Shown piece after piece: positions 34,980 through 46,781 of a stretch of DNA of 64,000 nucleotides (position 1 is its first letter; each line of letters starts with the position of its first letter). The DNA is taken from NCBI RefSeq assembly GCF_000002985.6, contig NC_003281.10, positions 6,448,001-6,512,000 on the forward strand, read 5' to 3'. Below the pieces are notes generated by a model that had not been told where the DNA came from, made no database searches, and worked only from the letters and a program-made list of their open reading frames with translations. A program made the position numbers and the translations under genes. This DNA comes from Caenorhabditis elegans. Taxonomy: Eukaryota; Nematoda; Chromadorea; Rhabditida; Rhabditidae.

Positions 34980-35761
34980 TTACATTTTCTTGATATTAGT
35001 TTTTGAGTTCCGTCGCGACGTAAGACACATTTCAACCCATTCATGAACTTTTCCACGTTTGAAGTTTCCTTCGCTCCCCGCCTTGTCAATTTTCTTGTCA
35101 AAAACTTGTTCATGCTGATATTTGATCAATTTGTTTTCCCCTTTCTCGTTGTCAACATTTAGATCAGTTGGATCAAAATCATGTTTATCACAGATCAATT
35201 CGTGGAAGCGTGTGCCGATGCGGACCATGCACTGCTTCCTATTCATTTTACTATTCTGCTTGGGACAAGGTTTGTTTGGTTTTTGAGATGTTCAGAAATC
35301 CAAATGATTTTGTATATTGAACTCAAAGTTGCAAGATTCGAATTTTCAGATCTTAAAATGACTCTCAAATTGAGGAAAATTATACAATTTGGAATTTTTT
35401 GTAGAAACGTTTTCAGTGATTCATTAAAAATTACATACGGATCAAAATGCTTCATATAATAAGAAAAAAAAAAACAGCTAAACAAGCCTGAAAACAAATC
35501 CCTCTACCTTGGAAATTTTGTCACAAAAATTTACTAAATTTCGTTTTGATAGACAACAGACCAGCTATCACATGTGCGCCACAATTCGGTATTGATGTTT
35601 GAATTAATCTTGCATGTACCGTATGTCTTTTCCTCATCTTTCCCACAATCATGTTTACACGTCAACGTCATTTGATCTAGAGAAAGTGCACTACAAAGCA
35701 CAGTCTGAGCAAGTGCACCGAGAAAAAAAAAGAAATAAGCTTCACCCGGATGGCATTGCAT
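34980..35761 (-). CDS. Small secreted Cys-rich protein (two-exon model)
   Basis: The first exon starts at the ATG at 35759-35761. It encodes a signal-peptide-like start (a Y-F-F-F-F-L-G-A-L-A-Q core ending L-C-S-A), then T-L-T-C-K-H-D-C-G-K-D, G-T-C-K-I and W-R-T-C-D. The second exon, about 34980-35258, continues with N-R-K-Q-C-M-V-R-I-G, L-I-C-D-K-H and a Lys/Glu-rich tail with one more Cys before TAA. The junction is uncertain: phase-0 donors near 35563 and an acceptor at CAAGCAG (about 35259) would join. I do not recognise the family. Many nematode short secreted proteins look like this. Expression evidence would decide. Confidence 0.5.
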
Positions 35762-36753
35762 ATTGTTTTTTTTTCATTCGTCTAAACATGAAAACATTTC
35801 ATTTCAATCGGCTCTCTCCGCGCGAGCCTGTTCAATGACATATCAAATTACGATGCTTCCCGTTCGTTTTTCCTATTATCCTTCTACCTCCATGCGCATA
35901 TGTCCAGTGGCAGCGGAAACATTGGAAAAAAGCTATTGAAATAATGTTTCTAGAAGTTATGTTAAAAAAAGGGGGAAACATTTGTGAACAATGAAATTAT
36001 CAAGAATATTGGAAAATTTTGCTATCAAAAATTCCACACTTTTTGGAAAGTTTTCCTGAAATTTTGAGTTTTTTTATTATGATTTTGGCTCATGATTTAT
36101 AGATATTATTAGAAGCTCCACAATTTTTCATGCAACTCTAGACAGGTTTCACTTGAACTGCTCAAATTTCTTGCTCCAAGCATTCTCTAACCTTTTCTCC
36201 TGTTATCCACCTTCTCAGAAACTTTTTCCTATCAAAGAAACTCAGACCCCCACTCGTTTTTTAACCGCAAACTAATCGGCTCATTAAATGTGCGTGAATT
36301 GATATGTGTGCTCGGTGGATTATTCAACAAAATGATAATCTCTTCACCTAACAGTTCCTCCCCGAATAATTGAATTAGTACTGAAACTGGATAGTTTCTA
36401 AAGGCAGGATAACGGTAGTAACTGATAAGATATGAATAATGAGGAGAAATGAAAGCACATCAAGTTGCACCCTTGTTGACATTAAATTTCCTGACAGAGG
36501 AGGCCAACAACACTTGATTTGTCCTTATTAGAGTGTGTCCTGCCAGTTTCTCGCCCAATATTTGCACCCGTTAGTTTTCGCCAAAAGTTTTGATAGTAAG
36601 GGATAGAAAGAATTTCGAAACGTGTAATCTGAAACAAATACCTAAACTCAAATCTAGTTTCAATTCAGAGAAAAATCTTTATGAACCAAAAAAACATTTT
36701 TTAGTGCTCTCAATTCAAACATTTTGAAATTGCTCAAAATAGTTTTTTTTCAG
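35762..36753. other. Gap before the chitin-binding gene
   Basis: I looked for a first exon with a signal peptide for the gene at 36754 and found no ATG exon of the right phase. The DNA is otherwise featureless. Confidence 0.4.
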
Positions 36754-39700
36754 TATTCACCGACGTAATCTTCACATCAGAACGTTGCAACCGTGTGACA
36801 TACGGTCTACGAACAGTAAATGGAGATCCATCAAGATACAAGCAATGTGGTCCTTCTGGAAGAGTATGGATTGTTCCATGTGCTCCACAAATGACCTTTG
36901 ATCCAGAAGATAGGGTAAGGATGTAACTTTGATGCCATTTTTTTTCATTTTAAAAGCGAATTCACCGTTTAGTCTGAAAAATACATTCAGTAAAAGAGAA
37001 TTGCGATGATGTGAAATTATTAAATTGTAAAAATTTCGAAACATTTACATATCAAGCAAACAGAACTTTTTTAAAAATTGTGGAAAAAATGACTTACCCT
37101 GTTTCGCTAATCCAATTTTGCAACATTTTAATAGACATTCGAAATTATCGATAAATTCCAGGTTTGCAAAGAACGCCTTGATTCTCGAATAGTTAAGCCA
37201 ATGAGAAAGTACGAAACCTCTCGAACAATCATCACTACACCTGCTCCAATTCCTTCAAGTTATCCTGTATCCGCAGAAGTTATAGCTCCAGGCGCTCCAG
37301 CAGCGTCTCACGCTGCCCCTGAAGAATTTGTATTTTCAACTATTCGTCCGAAAAGTAGAAAACCAAAAGCAAAAACTCGAGGGAAATTCAGAAAAACGAC
37401 AACCGCCATGATTCAAACGACAACTCCAATGACAGTTGAATCATTTGAATCAATGGAAATGACGACGACTCCGAAAATTGTAATCTTCGCTAGCAAGAAA
37501 AATATGAACAATACTAATCGAAGTGGGGAATCAAGAACTCAATTGATAAGGAATCGAAACAGAGAAAGAGGAAATGCTCCAGCATTCACAAGGCCTGGAA
37601 GAGTTAGGACAACAACTCCGATGTCTGTAACTCATGCGACAAGATTTGTGCCAGGTATTCAACATAAGGTTACTGTAGCACCGAAAGAAGTTCAAGGAAT
37701 GCCACATACATTGGCTCCATATGAAAAAATGGATAGAAGACCGGATAGTTTTGGAGTTGAAGAATTAACAACAATGACTCCTGAGTATACTGTTAGGTGG
37801 GTATTTTTGAAGATTGTACTTTTGTACTCGATAGCAAGATGATATATTTTTTCAACTTGAAATTTGAGAGAAAAATATACCTGAAGTTATTTTATTGGTG
37901 CATGTCAATTATGACAATATCATTCTCCTCGTGACATTTTTCTAAAGTAAGTTTGAAATTAACTTTTCAGATACAATGGTCAAACGATGACCGAAAACGA
38001 GTTTCTAAATCAACTTCTACATATTGTCCAACATCAGAAAACTGTCTCCGAACGTCAGCAACAAGAGAAATTTGAAAAGATGGAACAGGAAAGACTTCGA
38101 CAGGAGAAGGAAGAAAAGGCTAGAGAATTGGAACGCCGTAGAAAATTGGAAGAGTCTGAAACTGCTCGTCAAGCCGAATTGGATCGGGTGAGCTTGATTT
38201 TCTTTATAGATATTTTCTAAGTGTAACTTTTTTCAGCAAGCTACAATCTACGCCGAGCAAGAACGTATGGCAATGGAGAGAAATCGAGAGTTGGAAAGAA
38301 TACGATTGGAAGAGAAGAAACGAGAGAATGAAAGAGTTAGACAAGAAGAAATTGCAATGGAAATTTCGAAAATACGAGAACTCGAACGGCTTCAATTGGA
38401 AAGACAACGAAAGAATGAAAGAGTTCGACAGGAACTGGAAGCAGCTCGTAAGTATAAATTGCAAGAAGAAGAACGTCAGCGGAAGATCCAACAGCAGAAA
38501 GTTGAGATGGAACAGATCCGACAGCAAGAAGAAGCACGGCAAGAACAATTGAGAGTTCTGGAAGAAGAGAGAGCACGGGAATTGGAGAGAGTTAGACAGG
38601 AAGAGTTGGAAAGACAACATCAAATGGAGATTCTGAGACAACAAGAAGAAGATCAGAAGAAGAAGAAGCTGGAAAAAGATCGGGAGCAGCGGGAACAGCA
38701 AGAAGCGGAAGAGCTGAACCGAATGATTATTGAGAAAGAAATGAAAGAAAATAAACAGAAAATGATTGAAGAGAAAAACAAACGGAAAATGTTGGAAAAG
38801 GAAATGGAAGATCGACAGAATGCGATTTATGAAGAAGAGGAAAGAAGAATAGCAGAAGAAGAGAGAAGGAAACAAATTGAAATTGAAGAACGTCGTCGAA
38901 TTCAGCAACAAATAATGATAGCTACAGAAGAAAGATCAAGATTAGATGCAATGGAAAGAGAACGAGAAATGTTAAGACAAATTAAAGAAAGTGAGAAACA
39001 GAGAAAGGAATTGGAACGTCAGGAGTTGTTGGGTACGTTCTTATTTAGTAAAAGGATATGATTTTTTTTAAAGTGAAACATGTTCACTCGTTCTTAGCCA
39101 GTGCAGGCACGAAAAAGGAAATAATGATTTCAAGGAAGGCACCTTTGTGCTAATTTAAAACAACTCAATTTAATAACGAAAAAAAAGCTATTAAAAAATC
39201 ACAAAGTAGGCTCCTCCCATATCATGGTTATTTTGTGTTTTCCTTTCATATTCTTACTTAATAGAAGTTTAAAAGTAAGTTTAAACAAAGAATTAATACC
39301 CAATGGGTCAAATTTAAAAAAAGTTAAGTGTGTAGTTAGTACCTCGGTTTATTTGTGGTTTGAAAAAAAAAACAAATCTTGACCATAAAAATTTCACAAG
39401 GTACTAATTCCTAATAAAAATTGAAAGAACTGTCATTACTTCAGCAACTACACCAATAACCACAATCAAGCCTATCTATCGTCCGGATATCTCGGAATAT
39501 CGACCACCAGATGTTGAGTCTCATATGATTCGTTTTACAACTCAGTCACCTGAATGGGCGACACCTTCACCAACATGGAATCCAGCATGGAATACGGTTA
39601 CTGCAGAAGAAGAAACCCCGGGAATTCCAATTATTCATAGTCAATGTCAAGTGAATGGAGAATGCGAACTGAAATATGACGTTGATTCGTTCTGTGCTCA

Positions 39701-40875
39701 TCCAAGGTAAGGGCTCCTTTTCAGAAGAAATATCAACATTTTATTTTAGATCTCCATCAATGTATCTTCAATGTGCTCCATTGTACGGTAGGTTGGGAAG
39801 ATGGACTGAAAGATATTGTCCAGATACTTTGATATTTATTGTATCAATTGGAAGATGTGAAAAGGGAGAAGAAACTCGTAAACCATATGATCCAGACAAT
39901 CGAGTCGTGATTCCAAGACTACCTTCGGAGACTTCATTTGTTGAGTGGAAGGGTAATAGGTTAGTTTTTGATAGAAGTTATTTAAATTTTATAAATAATT
40001 GGAAAACTCGTAGCAGCTCATCAAATTGATCCGAGAAACAACAGATAGCAAATTTTTCAAAGCATTTTTTTCGAAAACTGTTTTTCCAACTTCAAATCGA
40101 TTGCCATGACTTTTTGGATTTTCAGAGTGATTGACCATCAACTCCCAACTCATATATCCCCGCCACGAGTTTATCCGCCTGTCCCGGAAACTCACCAACC
40201 TCAAATCTACAGTACTATTGATCAGTTCCCAAAGGATTTGCTTCCAAAGATTCCAGAATTAGCGACAGCTGAAAAAACCTATGCTCAACAATACCAAAAT
40301 GTACATAATTTAACTTCAAAAATATTTTTTAAATTCTCATCTTGTAGCACATTCATGGAAGTGTGGTTAGTGGAGGACATAATCATCAAGTTGTTCGACC
40401 AATTGCTCCAACTCCAACAATTGCTCCAAATTCGAATGTTCCAGTTTCCTATCAAATTTCTCAAAGCCAGAACTCACTATCAACTAATGTACTGAACATT
40501 TAACAGATTCTGTATTTACAACTTTATTTTTCAGAGCATAAAATCCGAAATTGATCTTTCCCACATACATCCACTATTTCCACGTGTTCAGCCAGATTTT
40601 TTAAGTCGAATGTTGCCATCACTCAATTTTAAAATGCACGATGAAAACTCTGGAGCTCAATCACTTGGAAGTGTAGTCAAGCCTGTGCTTAAAAAGGTAA
40701 ATATTTTATTAAAAAATTGAGATTCTTATTTCTCCAATTTCAGATCGCTCTGAACCAAACTGAACAGTTCTTGGATCGTTTATTGGCTGATCAAAAAAAC
40801 GATGAGAAGCTACGAAAAGAAACAATTGATCGGCTAAAGTCATCAAATAGCGATAATATTACGAAAAAAAATTAA
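36754..40875 (+). CDS. Chitin-binding (ChtBD2) protein with central coiled coil
   Basis: Exons 36754-36914, 37162-37796, 37971-38187, 38237-39032, 39445-39706, 39750-39959, 40126-40300, 40348-40488, 40535-40696 and 40744-40875 join in phase to about 963 aa. The first visible exon enters in phase 1, so a 5' exon, probably with a signal peptide, is missing from this model. Architecture: a peritrophin-A-like module (E-R-C-N-R-V-T-Y-G, Y-K-Q-C-G, W-I-V-P-C, F-D-P-E-D-R-V-C), a Thr/Pro-rich linker, about 340 residues of E/R/Q-rich single-helix or coiled-coil sequence (37980-39030), then a second Cys-rich module (C-Q-V-N-G-E-C, F-C-A-H-P-R, Y-L-Q-C-A-P-L-Y, Y-C-P-D) and a Pro-rich tail. Such proteins bind chitin in eggshell, cuticle or pharyngeal lining; which one is unknown. 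Confidence 0.85.
37980..39030 (+). other. E/R/Q-rich coiled-coil coding region
   Basis: Purine-dominated DNA coding for repeated R-Q-E-E, E-L-E-R and E-R-R-R words, with almost no helix breakers. It resembles trichohyalin-type repeats. The long frames on the opposite strand here are mirror artefacts. Confidence 0.85.
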
Positions 40876-41798
40876 TTATAATTTTAAAATAATTTATTTG
40901 CAGAATTGTATTATTTTAATTTGTAAAAATGAAAACTGCGAGCCTCATGGTGAATTTTCAGAAAATTAATACAATGACAATTAAAAATTAGTGAATTATT
41001 TAGAACAATTAAGTATTTGTCGCTCGCAGTTTTTATTTTTGTGAATTTCTGTTCGCTAAAAATCTTTATTTCTTTTTGTCGTCAAATTGGGTGTCGGGTA
41101 CGCAAATACTGCAAACACCGTCACGCACATTTGCGGATGATGATTTCTCAAAATATTTTTTTAAATGTTTTTCACCGCCATTTTCTTTTTTCTCAAAATT
41201 TGCTTTCCTTTTTCATTTTTCCACATTCTACCTAGTTTTCGAAAGTCTTTCTGTTCCCCACTTGTGATAATATGATCTCCATTCGTTTAATCAATAATAA
41301 AGTGACAAATTTAAGTGTTTTGTTTAGTATTAAAGTTTTCGGTACTTATTGGTTACGTGTCTAAAGTATTTCAAAGTTTAAATGGAAAATGTGCGTTGTT
41401 TAAAAGTTGAGCTGTTTGTTTTCTGAGCTTCGTAATAGGGTAAATTTATTTTGTCTTCATATATCTTGCGCGCAATTGCGTTATACTTCAAAAATATTAG
41501 CATGCACCCAAATAGAAGAAATAAAAGTAAGTTGAAACCACATCGTAGGAGGTAACGAAACATTGTAGTTCGATGTATTAGTACAAACGCACGACATATT
41601 TTCGTTTCTGTTTTTTTCATGACTATTCGGATGAAAAACGCTTTTGTACTGTTCAGATTCGTAAAGCTGATTAATTAAAACAAAAATATTTCGAAATAGC
41701 AGTTTGACGTTTCTTTTTCATGAAAATAATTCTGTTCCGTGGTTACATTTTCTGAAACTATTTTTTTGCAACAACGTTAAATTTTCATTTCTAGGAAC
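40876..41798. other. Region between the chitin-binding gene and rpt-3
   Basis: About 920 nt. It includes rpt-3 upstream DNA with a TTTCTAG acceptor 4 nt before the ATG, and one possible small minus-strand gene (41378-41620). Confidence 0.5.
41378..41620 (-). CDS. Possible small single-pass membrane protein
   Basis: An 80-aa frame, divergent from rpt-3. From an internal Met it reads as one clear membrane helix (L-L-R-C-G-F-N-L-L-L-F-L-L-F-G-C-M-L-I-F-L-K) followed by a polar tail. An AATTAATCAG acceptor lies upstream. No family is recognised. It could be a chance frame in AT-rich DNA. Confidence 0.35.
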   Translation of the reverse strand: MKKTETKICRAFVLIHRTTMFRYLLRCGFNLLLFLLFGCMLIFLKYNAIARKIYEDKINLPYYEAQKTNSSTFKQRTFSI

Positions 41799-43178
41799 AT
41801 GTCTGCCGCTGCTTTGGAGGAAATCGGTATTGCTCCATTACAGGAGAATACTTCTCTCCGTCCGCCACCACTTCCAGCCACCTGCGTTGATGTATCATCA
41901 GACGACTATATCAAGCTTACAACGCTGGAACGTCAACTGGCGCATCTTCAAGTTATGGAGGACTATATCAAGCTGGAGACAAGAAACCTTGAAAAAGAAT
42001 TGCTTCATGCTCAGGAAGAAGTGAAGCGTATTCAATCTGTGCCACTTGTCATTGGACAATTCCTGGAAGCTGTGGACCAAAACCATGCTATCGTTGGAAG
42101 CACCACCGGATCCAACTATTATGTCCGTGTTCTATCGATTTTGGATCGTGAGCTGCTTAAGCCAGGATGTTCGGTGGCCCTTCATAAATATTCAAACGCA
42201 CTTGTTGATGTTCTTCCACCAGAGGCTGACAGCTCCATTCAAATGCTTCGTCCTGATGAGAAACCTGACATCTCTTATGGAGATATTGGAGGTCTTGATA
42301 TGCAGAAGCAAGAAGTCAGAGAAGCTGTCGAACTTCCATTGACTCATGGAGAACTTTATCAACAAATCGGAATTGACCCCCCAAGAGGAGTTCTCATGTA
42401 TGGACCACCAGGATGTGGAAAGACTATGTTGGCGAAGGCTGTTGCTGCAAATACTGCTGCTTCCTTCATTCGCGTTGTTGGATCTGAGTTTGTACAGAAA
42501 TATCTTGGAGAAGGTAATTATCAAGTTTTAAAACACCATTATTGTAACTTTTAGTCTTTTAGGACCACGAATGGTGCGTGACGTCTTCCGTCTGGCAAAG
42601 GAAAACAGCCCATCTATTATTTTTATCGATGAAATTGACGCGATTGCTACGAAACGTTTCGATGCTCAAACCGGAGCAGATCGTGAGGTAAGATTACTTC
42701 GAGATTGATAGTTTTTTCTCCGAATTTTAGGTCCCTAGAAAAAAGTTTTGTTAAACAAGTGGTATTTTTCCAGGTTCAACGTATTCTTCTCGAATTGCTC
42801 AATCAAATGGACGGTTTTGATCAAAGCACTAATGTGAAAGTTATCATGGCCACTAATCGACAGGATACTCTCGATCCTGCACTTCTTCGTCCAGGTCGTC
42901 TCGATCGTAAGATTGAGTTCCCATTGCCAGATCGTCGTCAAAAGCGTCTCGTATTCTCAACCGTCTGCTCTCGTATGAACCTGTCGGATGATGTTGATTT
43001 GGAAGACTGGGTTGCTCGTCCAGACAAGATTTCAGGAGCTGATATCAACTCTATCTGTCAAGAAGCTGGTATGCAAGCCGTTCGTGAGAATCGTTACGTT
43101 GTGCTTACCAAGGATCTTGAGAAGGCCTACAAGAATGTTGTGAAGAAGGATACCAACGATTTCGAGTTCTACAAGTAA
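41799..43178 (+). CDS. rpt-3: 26S proteasome regulatory ATPase RPT3
   Basis: Exons 41799-42513, 42563-42687 and 42774-43178 give 414 aa, the size expected for RPT3/PSMC4. Residues 40-80 form the N-terminal coiled coil, then an OB fold ([13 protein letters not shown]). The AAA module has Walker [11 protein letters not shown] from residue 202, Walker [11 protein letters not shown], and the second region [11 protein letters not shown]. The pore loop lies in [15 protein letters not shown]. It ends in D-F-E-F-Y-K, fitting the HbYX-like tail that docks into the 20S core. It unfolds and feeds ubiquitinated substrates. The start follows a TTTCTAG acceptor, probably trans-spliced. Confidence 0.97.
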
Positions 43179-43367
43179 ACCACGAGTTACTCTCCGATGA
43201 CCCTCCAGTTCGTCCTGTGAACCATATTTTTACTATAATTTATTGTATTTACACCGTGTCTCGCATAAACAATTTGCTCTTCACCGAACGTTCAAAATCT
43301 TCATACATTCATTCTGGTGAAAAAATCAAGATTAACAGTAGGTGTAAGTATAATAGTAGGTATAAGT

Positions 43368-44907
43368 TCAAACTAATGTAACATTCCTGTCGATTGGTCC
43401 AGAAACTGAGTTCCAAATACTAAAAATGGCTTGATCGTAATTGTTAGCTCCAGATTTTCCAGTTGAAGACATTTGAATAGTTGCTCCCTCAGACTTCTTC
43501 AATTTTATTCGGTTAAAAAAACTTGAGAAGCTTCCAATAACGAAATTATATGTAGGAACTATCTGAAATTTTTTATTCATCGTGTTTTCTTAATTTTCAT
43601 TCATCACTGTTGTCGAAAAAGTTCTGACTCCGAATAAAGAGTCGGGGTCTGAAATTATCAGATTTCCGAAATATCGAAAAAATACCACAGCAGATACATA
43701 AATCCCGAATGAAATAATATGAATTAAAATAAGAAATACGGAAAATTTAGTGGATTGATAGACTTCTTCCAGTTGATATTTTACAGCAAGTGAAGAATTT
43801 TTCAATTGTAATTTCAATTTAAGATTCATTCGAAGTAATATTAAATCAAATATAACATCTACGAGATTGACGAAAAATATAATTATAAAAAAGGTAAACG
43901 CCTGAAAAAAAAGATTCATCGTGAATTTTATTTTAATTTTTTTCAATTTGATCATATAACTTCATAAAGGTTTCTTGATTGACAATCGATATCGATTGTA
44001 AATCGAATTTAGAAATATCTAATTTCCATTTTCAAGGGCAGGTCAATAATATGGATGGGTCCTGCCGCGATCTCGATATCGCTCGAGATCGCGATATGCA
44101 TTCTTTTAACTTATTTTGTATGCACCTTTAAGTTACTGTTTTTGTATCATTAAAGGAGCATGTACATAATAAAAGAGAAATCTGAATTTATAGGTAAAAT
44201 AAACTGTAAAACTCATCCTACTTTCTGAGCAGCGACTGCTGGAATAACAGAAAACGATACATTTCCATCAGTGTAACTTTCATCTTTTAACATGTTAAAG
44301 ATAATACAAAAGTTCAATAGAACCTGAAAAATCATATAAATAATTTACCTAAAAAAACTTGAAATTACATTGAATCCAACAAGAATTGGCCCCATAACTA
44401 CCGACGCCTTTTCATATTTTTCTGCCGTTTCCATCGCAAAATACCGTTCAATTGTAACGGAGCACGGGAAAAAGGTAGAAAGTGTTAGGAAAAACAAAAT
44501 GAAAAAATTCCAAATTTTATGAGGAAATGGGGATATTATTAAATCACAATTGTCCGTTGATATTATTGATTTTATAATTTGGGTAGTCTGGAAATTATTT
44601 ATTGAACTCTGATATCTTAAATATGTGTCATTAGATCAGATTACGGTATTTTTAGGTACGTGTATTTTAAACTTACTGAAGTGGTGAGATGTGTCATAGA
44701 AAATGCTACAAGTGACACAAAATAGCTGATAAATATTGTTTTCAAATTTCCATGAAAACTTGATTTTGAGAGCTTGAACAAAAGAAAATAGATTAATGGA
44801 AAAACAGAACAAAATGAAATAATCATTTGATAATAGTTGGAAGCCTGGAATACAAGATTATAGGCCAAGTTGAAAGCAGTGATACAAGCTTGAGACGAAT
44901 AGTTCAT
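43368..44907 (-). CDS. SRAB-family serpentine chemoreceptor (intact)
   Basis: Exons 44677-44907, 44369-44587, 44222-44323, 43608-43901 and 43368-43562 give 346 aa with about seven hydrophobic helices. Family signatures: S-S-F-H-G-N-L-K after helix 1, T-I-E-R-Y-F-A-M with E-K-Y-E-K at the helix 3/loop 2 boundary, and the loop K-Y-Q-L-E-E-V-Y-Q-S-T-K-F. These fit the nematode Sra/Srab class of the SRA superfamily. Such receptors usually sit in sensory cilia and bind unknown ligands. It is head-to-head with a broken paralogue at 45553-46781 that has the same exon lengths. Confidence 0.88.
44067..44092. repeat. Short palindrome in the SRAB gene intron
   Basis: GCGATCTCGA (44067-44076) and TCGAGATCGC (44083-44092) are perfect inverted arms around TATCGC. 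It lies inside the 320-nt intron 43902-44221 and is GC-rich compared with its surroundings. Confidence 0.7.
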
Positions 44908-45552
44908 TTCTGTGTGAACTTACAGGATTTGAAAAATGTTGAATCAGACTGGAAATTCTCGTGATTATGAATTTCTATGAGTTTTTTGTATTGGGTAATA
45001 AATATTCCGAGTCGTAAATTCTCTGACGCTTTGGGCTGCGGTAGAGAAAAATGAACAACCTATGGTATAATTTATGAAAATAAAAACATACGTTCAAATA
45101 TTGGATCGAAAATCAGAAGCTCGTATAAAGTTATGGAATAAGTAGGTTTCTATTTAACGAGGTTATAACGTTACAATAAGTTCTGCATTACATAATACAT
45201 CAGTATATTTGAAGGCCATTGCATAAAAAACAAATTGACTAAGACATCTGTTGGTTTCACAGCTCTGCGAAACTCCAAGACCGCGCACAACATCACGCAT
45301 TTTCGAAAATGGTAAAAAAAATCATCTTGAAAAAATCCAGTGAAAGCTTACCTCTAACTATTTTTTGGTCGTTAACTTCAAAATAGAATTTGACAAATTT
45401 CATTATTCTTTAAAAAAAACTTTCCTGCAAATGCACCTTTATATTATCTTTATGTTTATCGTCACACAATTTATGATCATGAAAATTTATTACATAGTAT
45501 TCTAAGTTATTCAAATAAAATTGTATACACATTTATACTTACTTTTCCGAAA
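44908..45552. promoter_or_regulatory. Head-to-head upstream region of the two SRAB copies
   Basis: 645 nt shared by divergent paralogues. No gene. If the intact copy is expressed, its promoter is here. Confidence 0.45.
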
Positions 45553-46781
45553 ATGAACGATGATTCCGACGCCTGTACCAAGGCTGCTAATTTGGCACTT
45601 CATCCATTATTCAGAGCATCTAACATTTATCAAATGATTATTTCATATCTTTCAATTCTCCCATTGTTTTATTTTTTAGCTTTCAAATTTTCCAAATCAA
45701 GTTTTCATGGAAATTTGAAGGTTATATTTTATTGCTATTTTATAACATTAATTTTATTTTCGACAGTATATGGAGTAACCGCGGTCGGGCTGTTAGTAAT
45801 TTCAGTTTTAGTACAATTGGAAATATTTCAGACAATTCAATTTATTCGGCCACTCACTGCTATTAGGAGTTGTGATCTAATAGTTCCTTCACTTCATCAT
45901 AAGATCGGAAATCTTCCCATCTGTTTTTTAGTAACACTTTCCGCGTACTTCCCGTTCACAATTACAGTTGAAAGATATTACGCAATGAACAAATCTGAAA
46001 AATATGAGAAAATGCCAATCATATTGGGACCACTTTTTGTTTTATTCATTGTAAAATTGGAGTTAAAGATCAAGGATAAGGTAACATTGTTTCAGGTTAT
46101 TGTCAATTTCGGAGTAATTTTTCAAATTTACAAAAATGAAACGTTTTCTCATGGCGATGTAGCATTTTCTTTGTATCCTCCAGGCACGGCTGAGAAAGTT
46201 TGAAAAAAGGTATACTGAAACTTTAAATAATAATAACTTCAGGTATTCACATTTTATGTGGTATTATTTTTAATTAATCTACTTGATGTCATGTTTAATT
46301 TGGTTCTACTTCGTAAAAACATTAAACTTAAAAAGAAACTTACTCATTCTCCTCTAACTGCAAAATATCAACTCGAAGAAGTTTATCAGACTACTAAATT
46401 TTCTATTCTCTTAATTTTAATTTATATATTTTCATTTGCAATTTAATGCATCCGGACTTATATTTTTCCGGTACTTGGGGAATCTAATCATCTCTGAACC
46501 AAACTTGCTTTTTGGTATTCGAACAATATTCGCAACGGTTACGAAGATCAAAGAGCCTAATTTTAACTGAGAATAATTTCCAGATTGTACCTACCTATCA
46601 CTTTATAATTGGAATTTTCTCGATTTTATTCTTCAATCGAATAAAATCAAAGAAATGAGAACGAGCAACTATTCAAATGTCTTCAACTGGAAAATCTGGA
46701 GCAAATAATTATGATCAAGCTATTTTTAGTATTTGGAATTCCATTTCTGCCGTAACTGATAGAACTGTTACATTGACTTGA
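45553..46781 (+). pseudogene. SRAB chemoreceptor pseudogene (frameshift plus nonsense)
   Basis: Paralogue of the 43368-44907 gene. Exons 45553-45783 (231 nt), 45832-46050 (219) and 46096-46197 (102) equal the intact gene's exon lengths exactly. Exon 4 (46243-46537) is 295 nt rather than 294: one extra A near 46444-46446 makes an early TAA. Exon 5 (46584-46781) holds an in-frame TGA at 46656-46658. The first donor, GTCGGG, is poor, although that 48-nt intron is open in frame. S-S-F-H-G-N-L-K, T-V-E-R-Y-Y-A-M and K-Y-Q-L-E-E-V-Y are all kept. With so few lesions the loss looks recent. A sequencing error is possible but would have to strike twice. Confidence 0.85.

Noticed and set aside
38204-38911. 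A 235-codon minus-strand frame, Phe/Leu-rich
   Set aside because: It is the mirror of the E/R/Q-rich coiled-coil exon; purine-rich codons read backwards give F/L/S-rich frames without stops.
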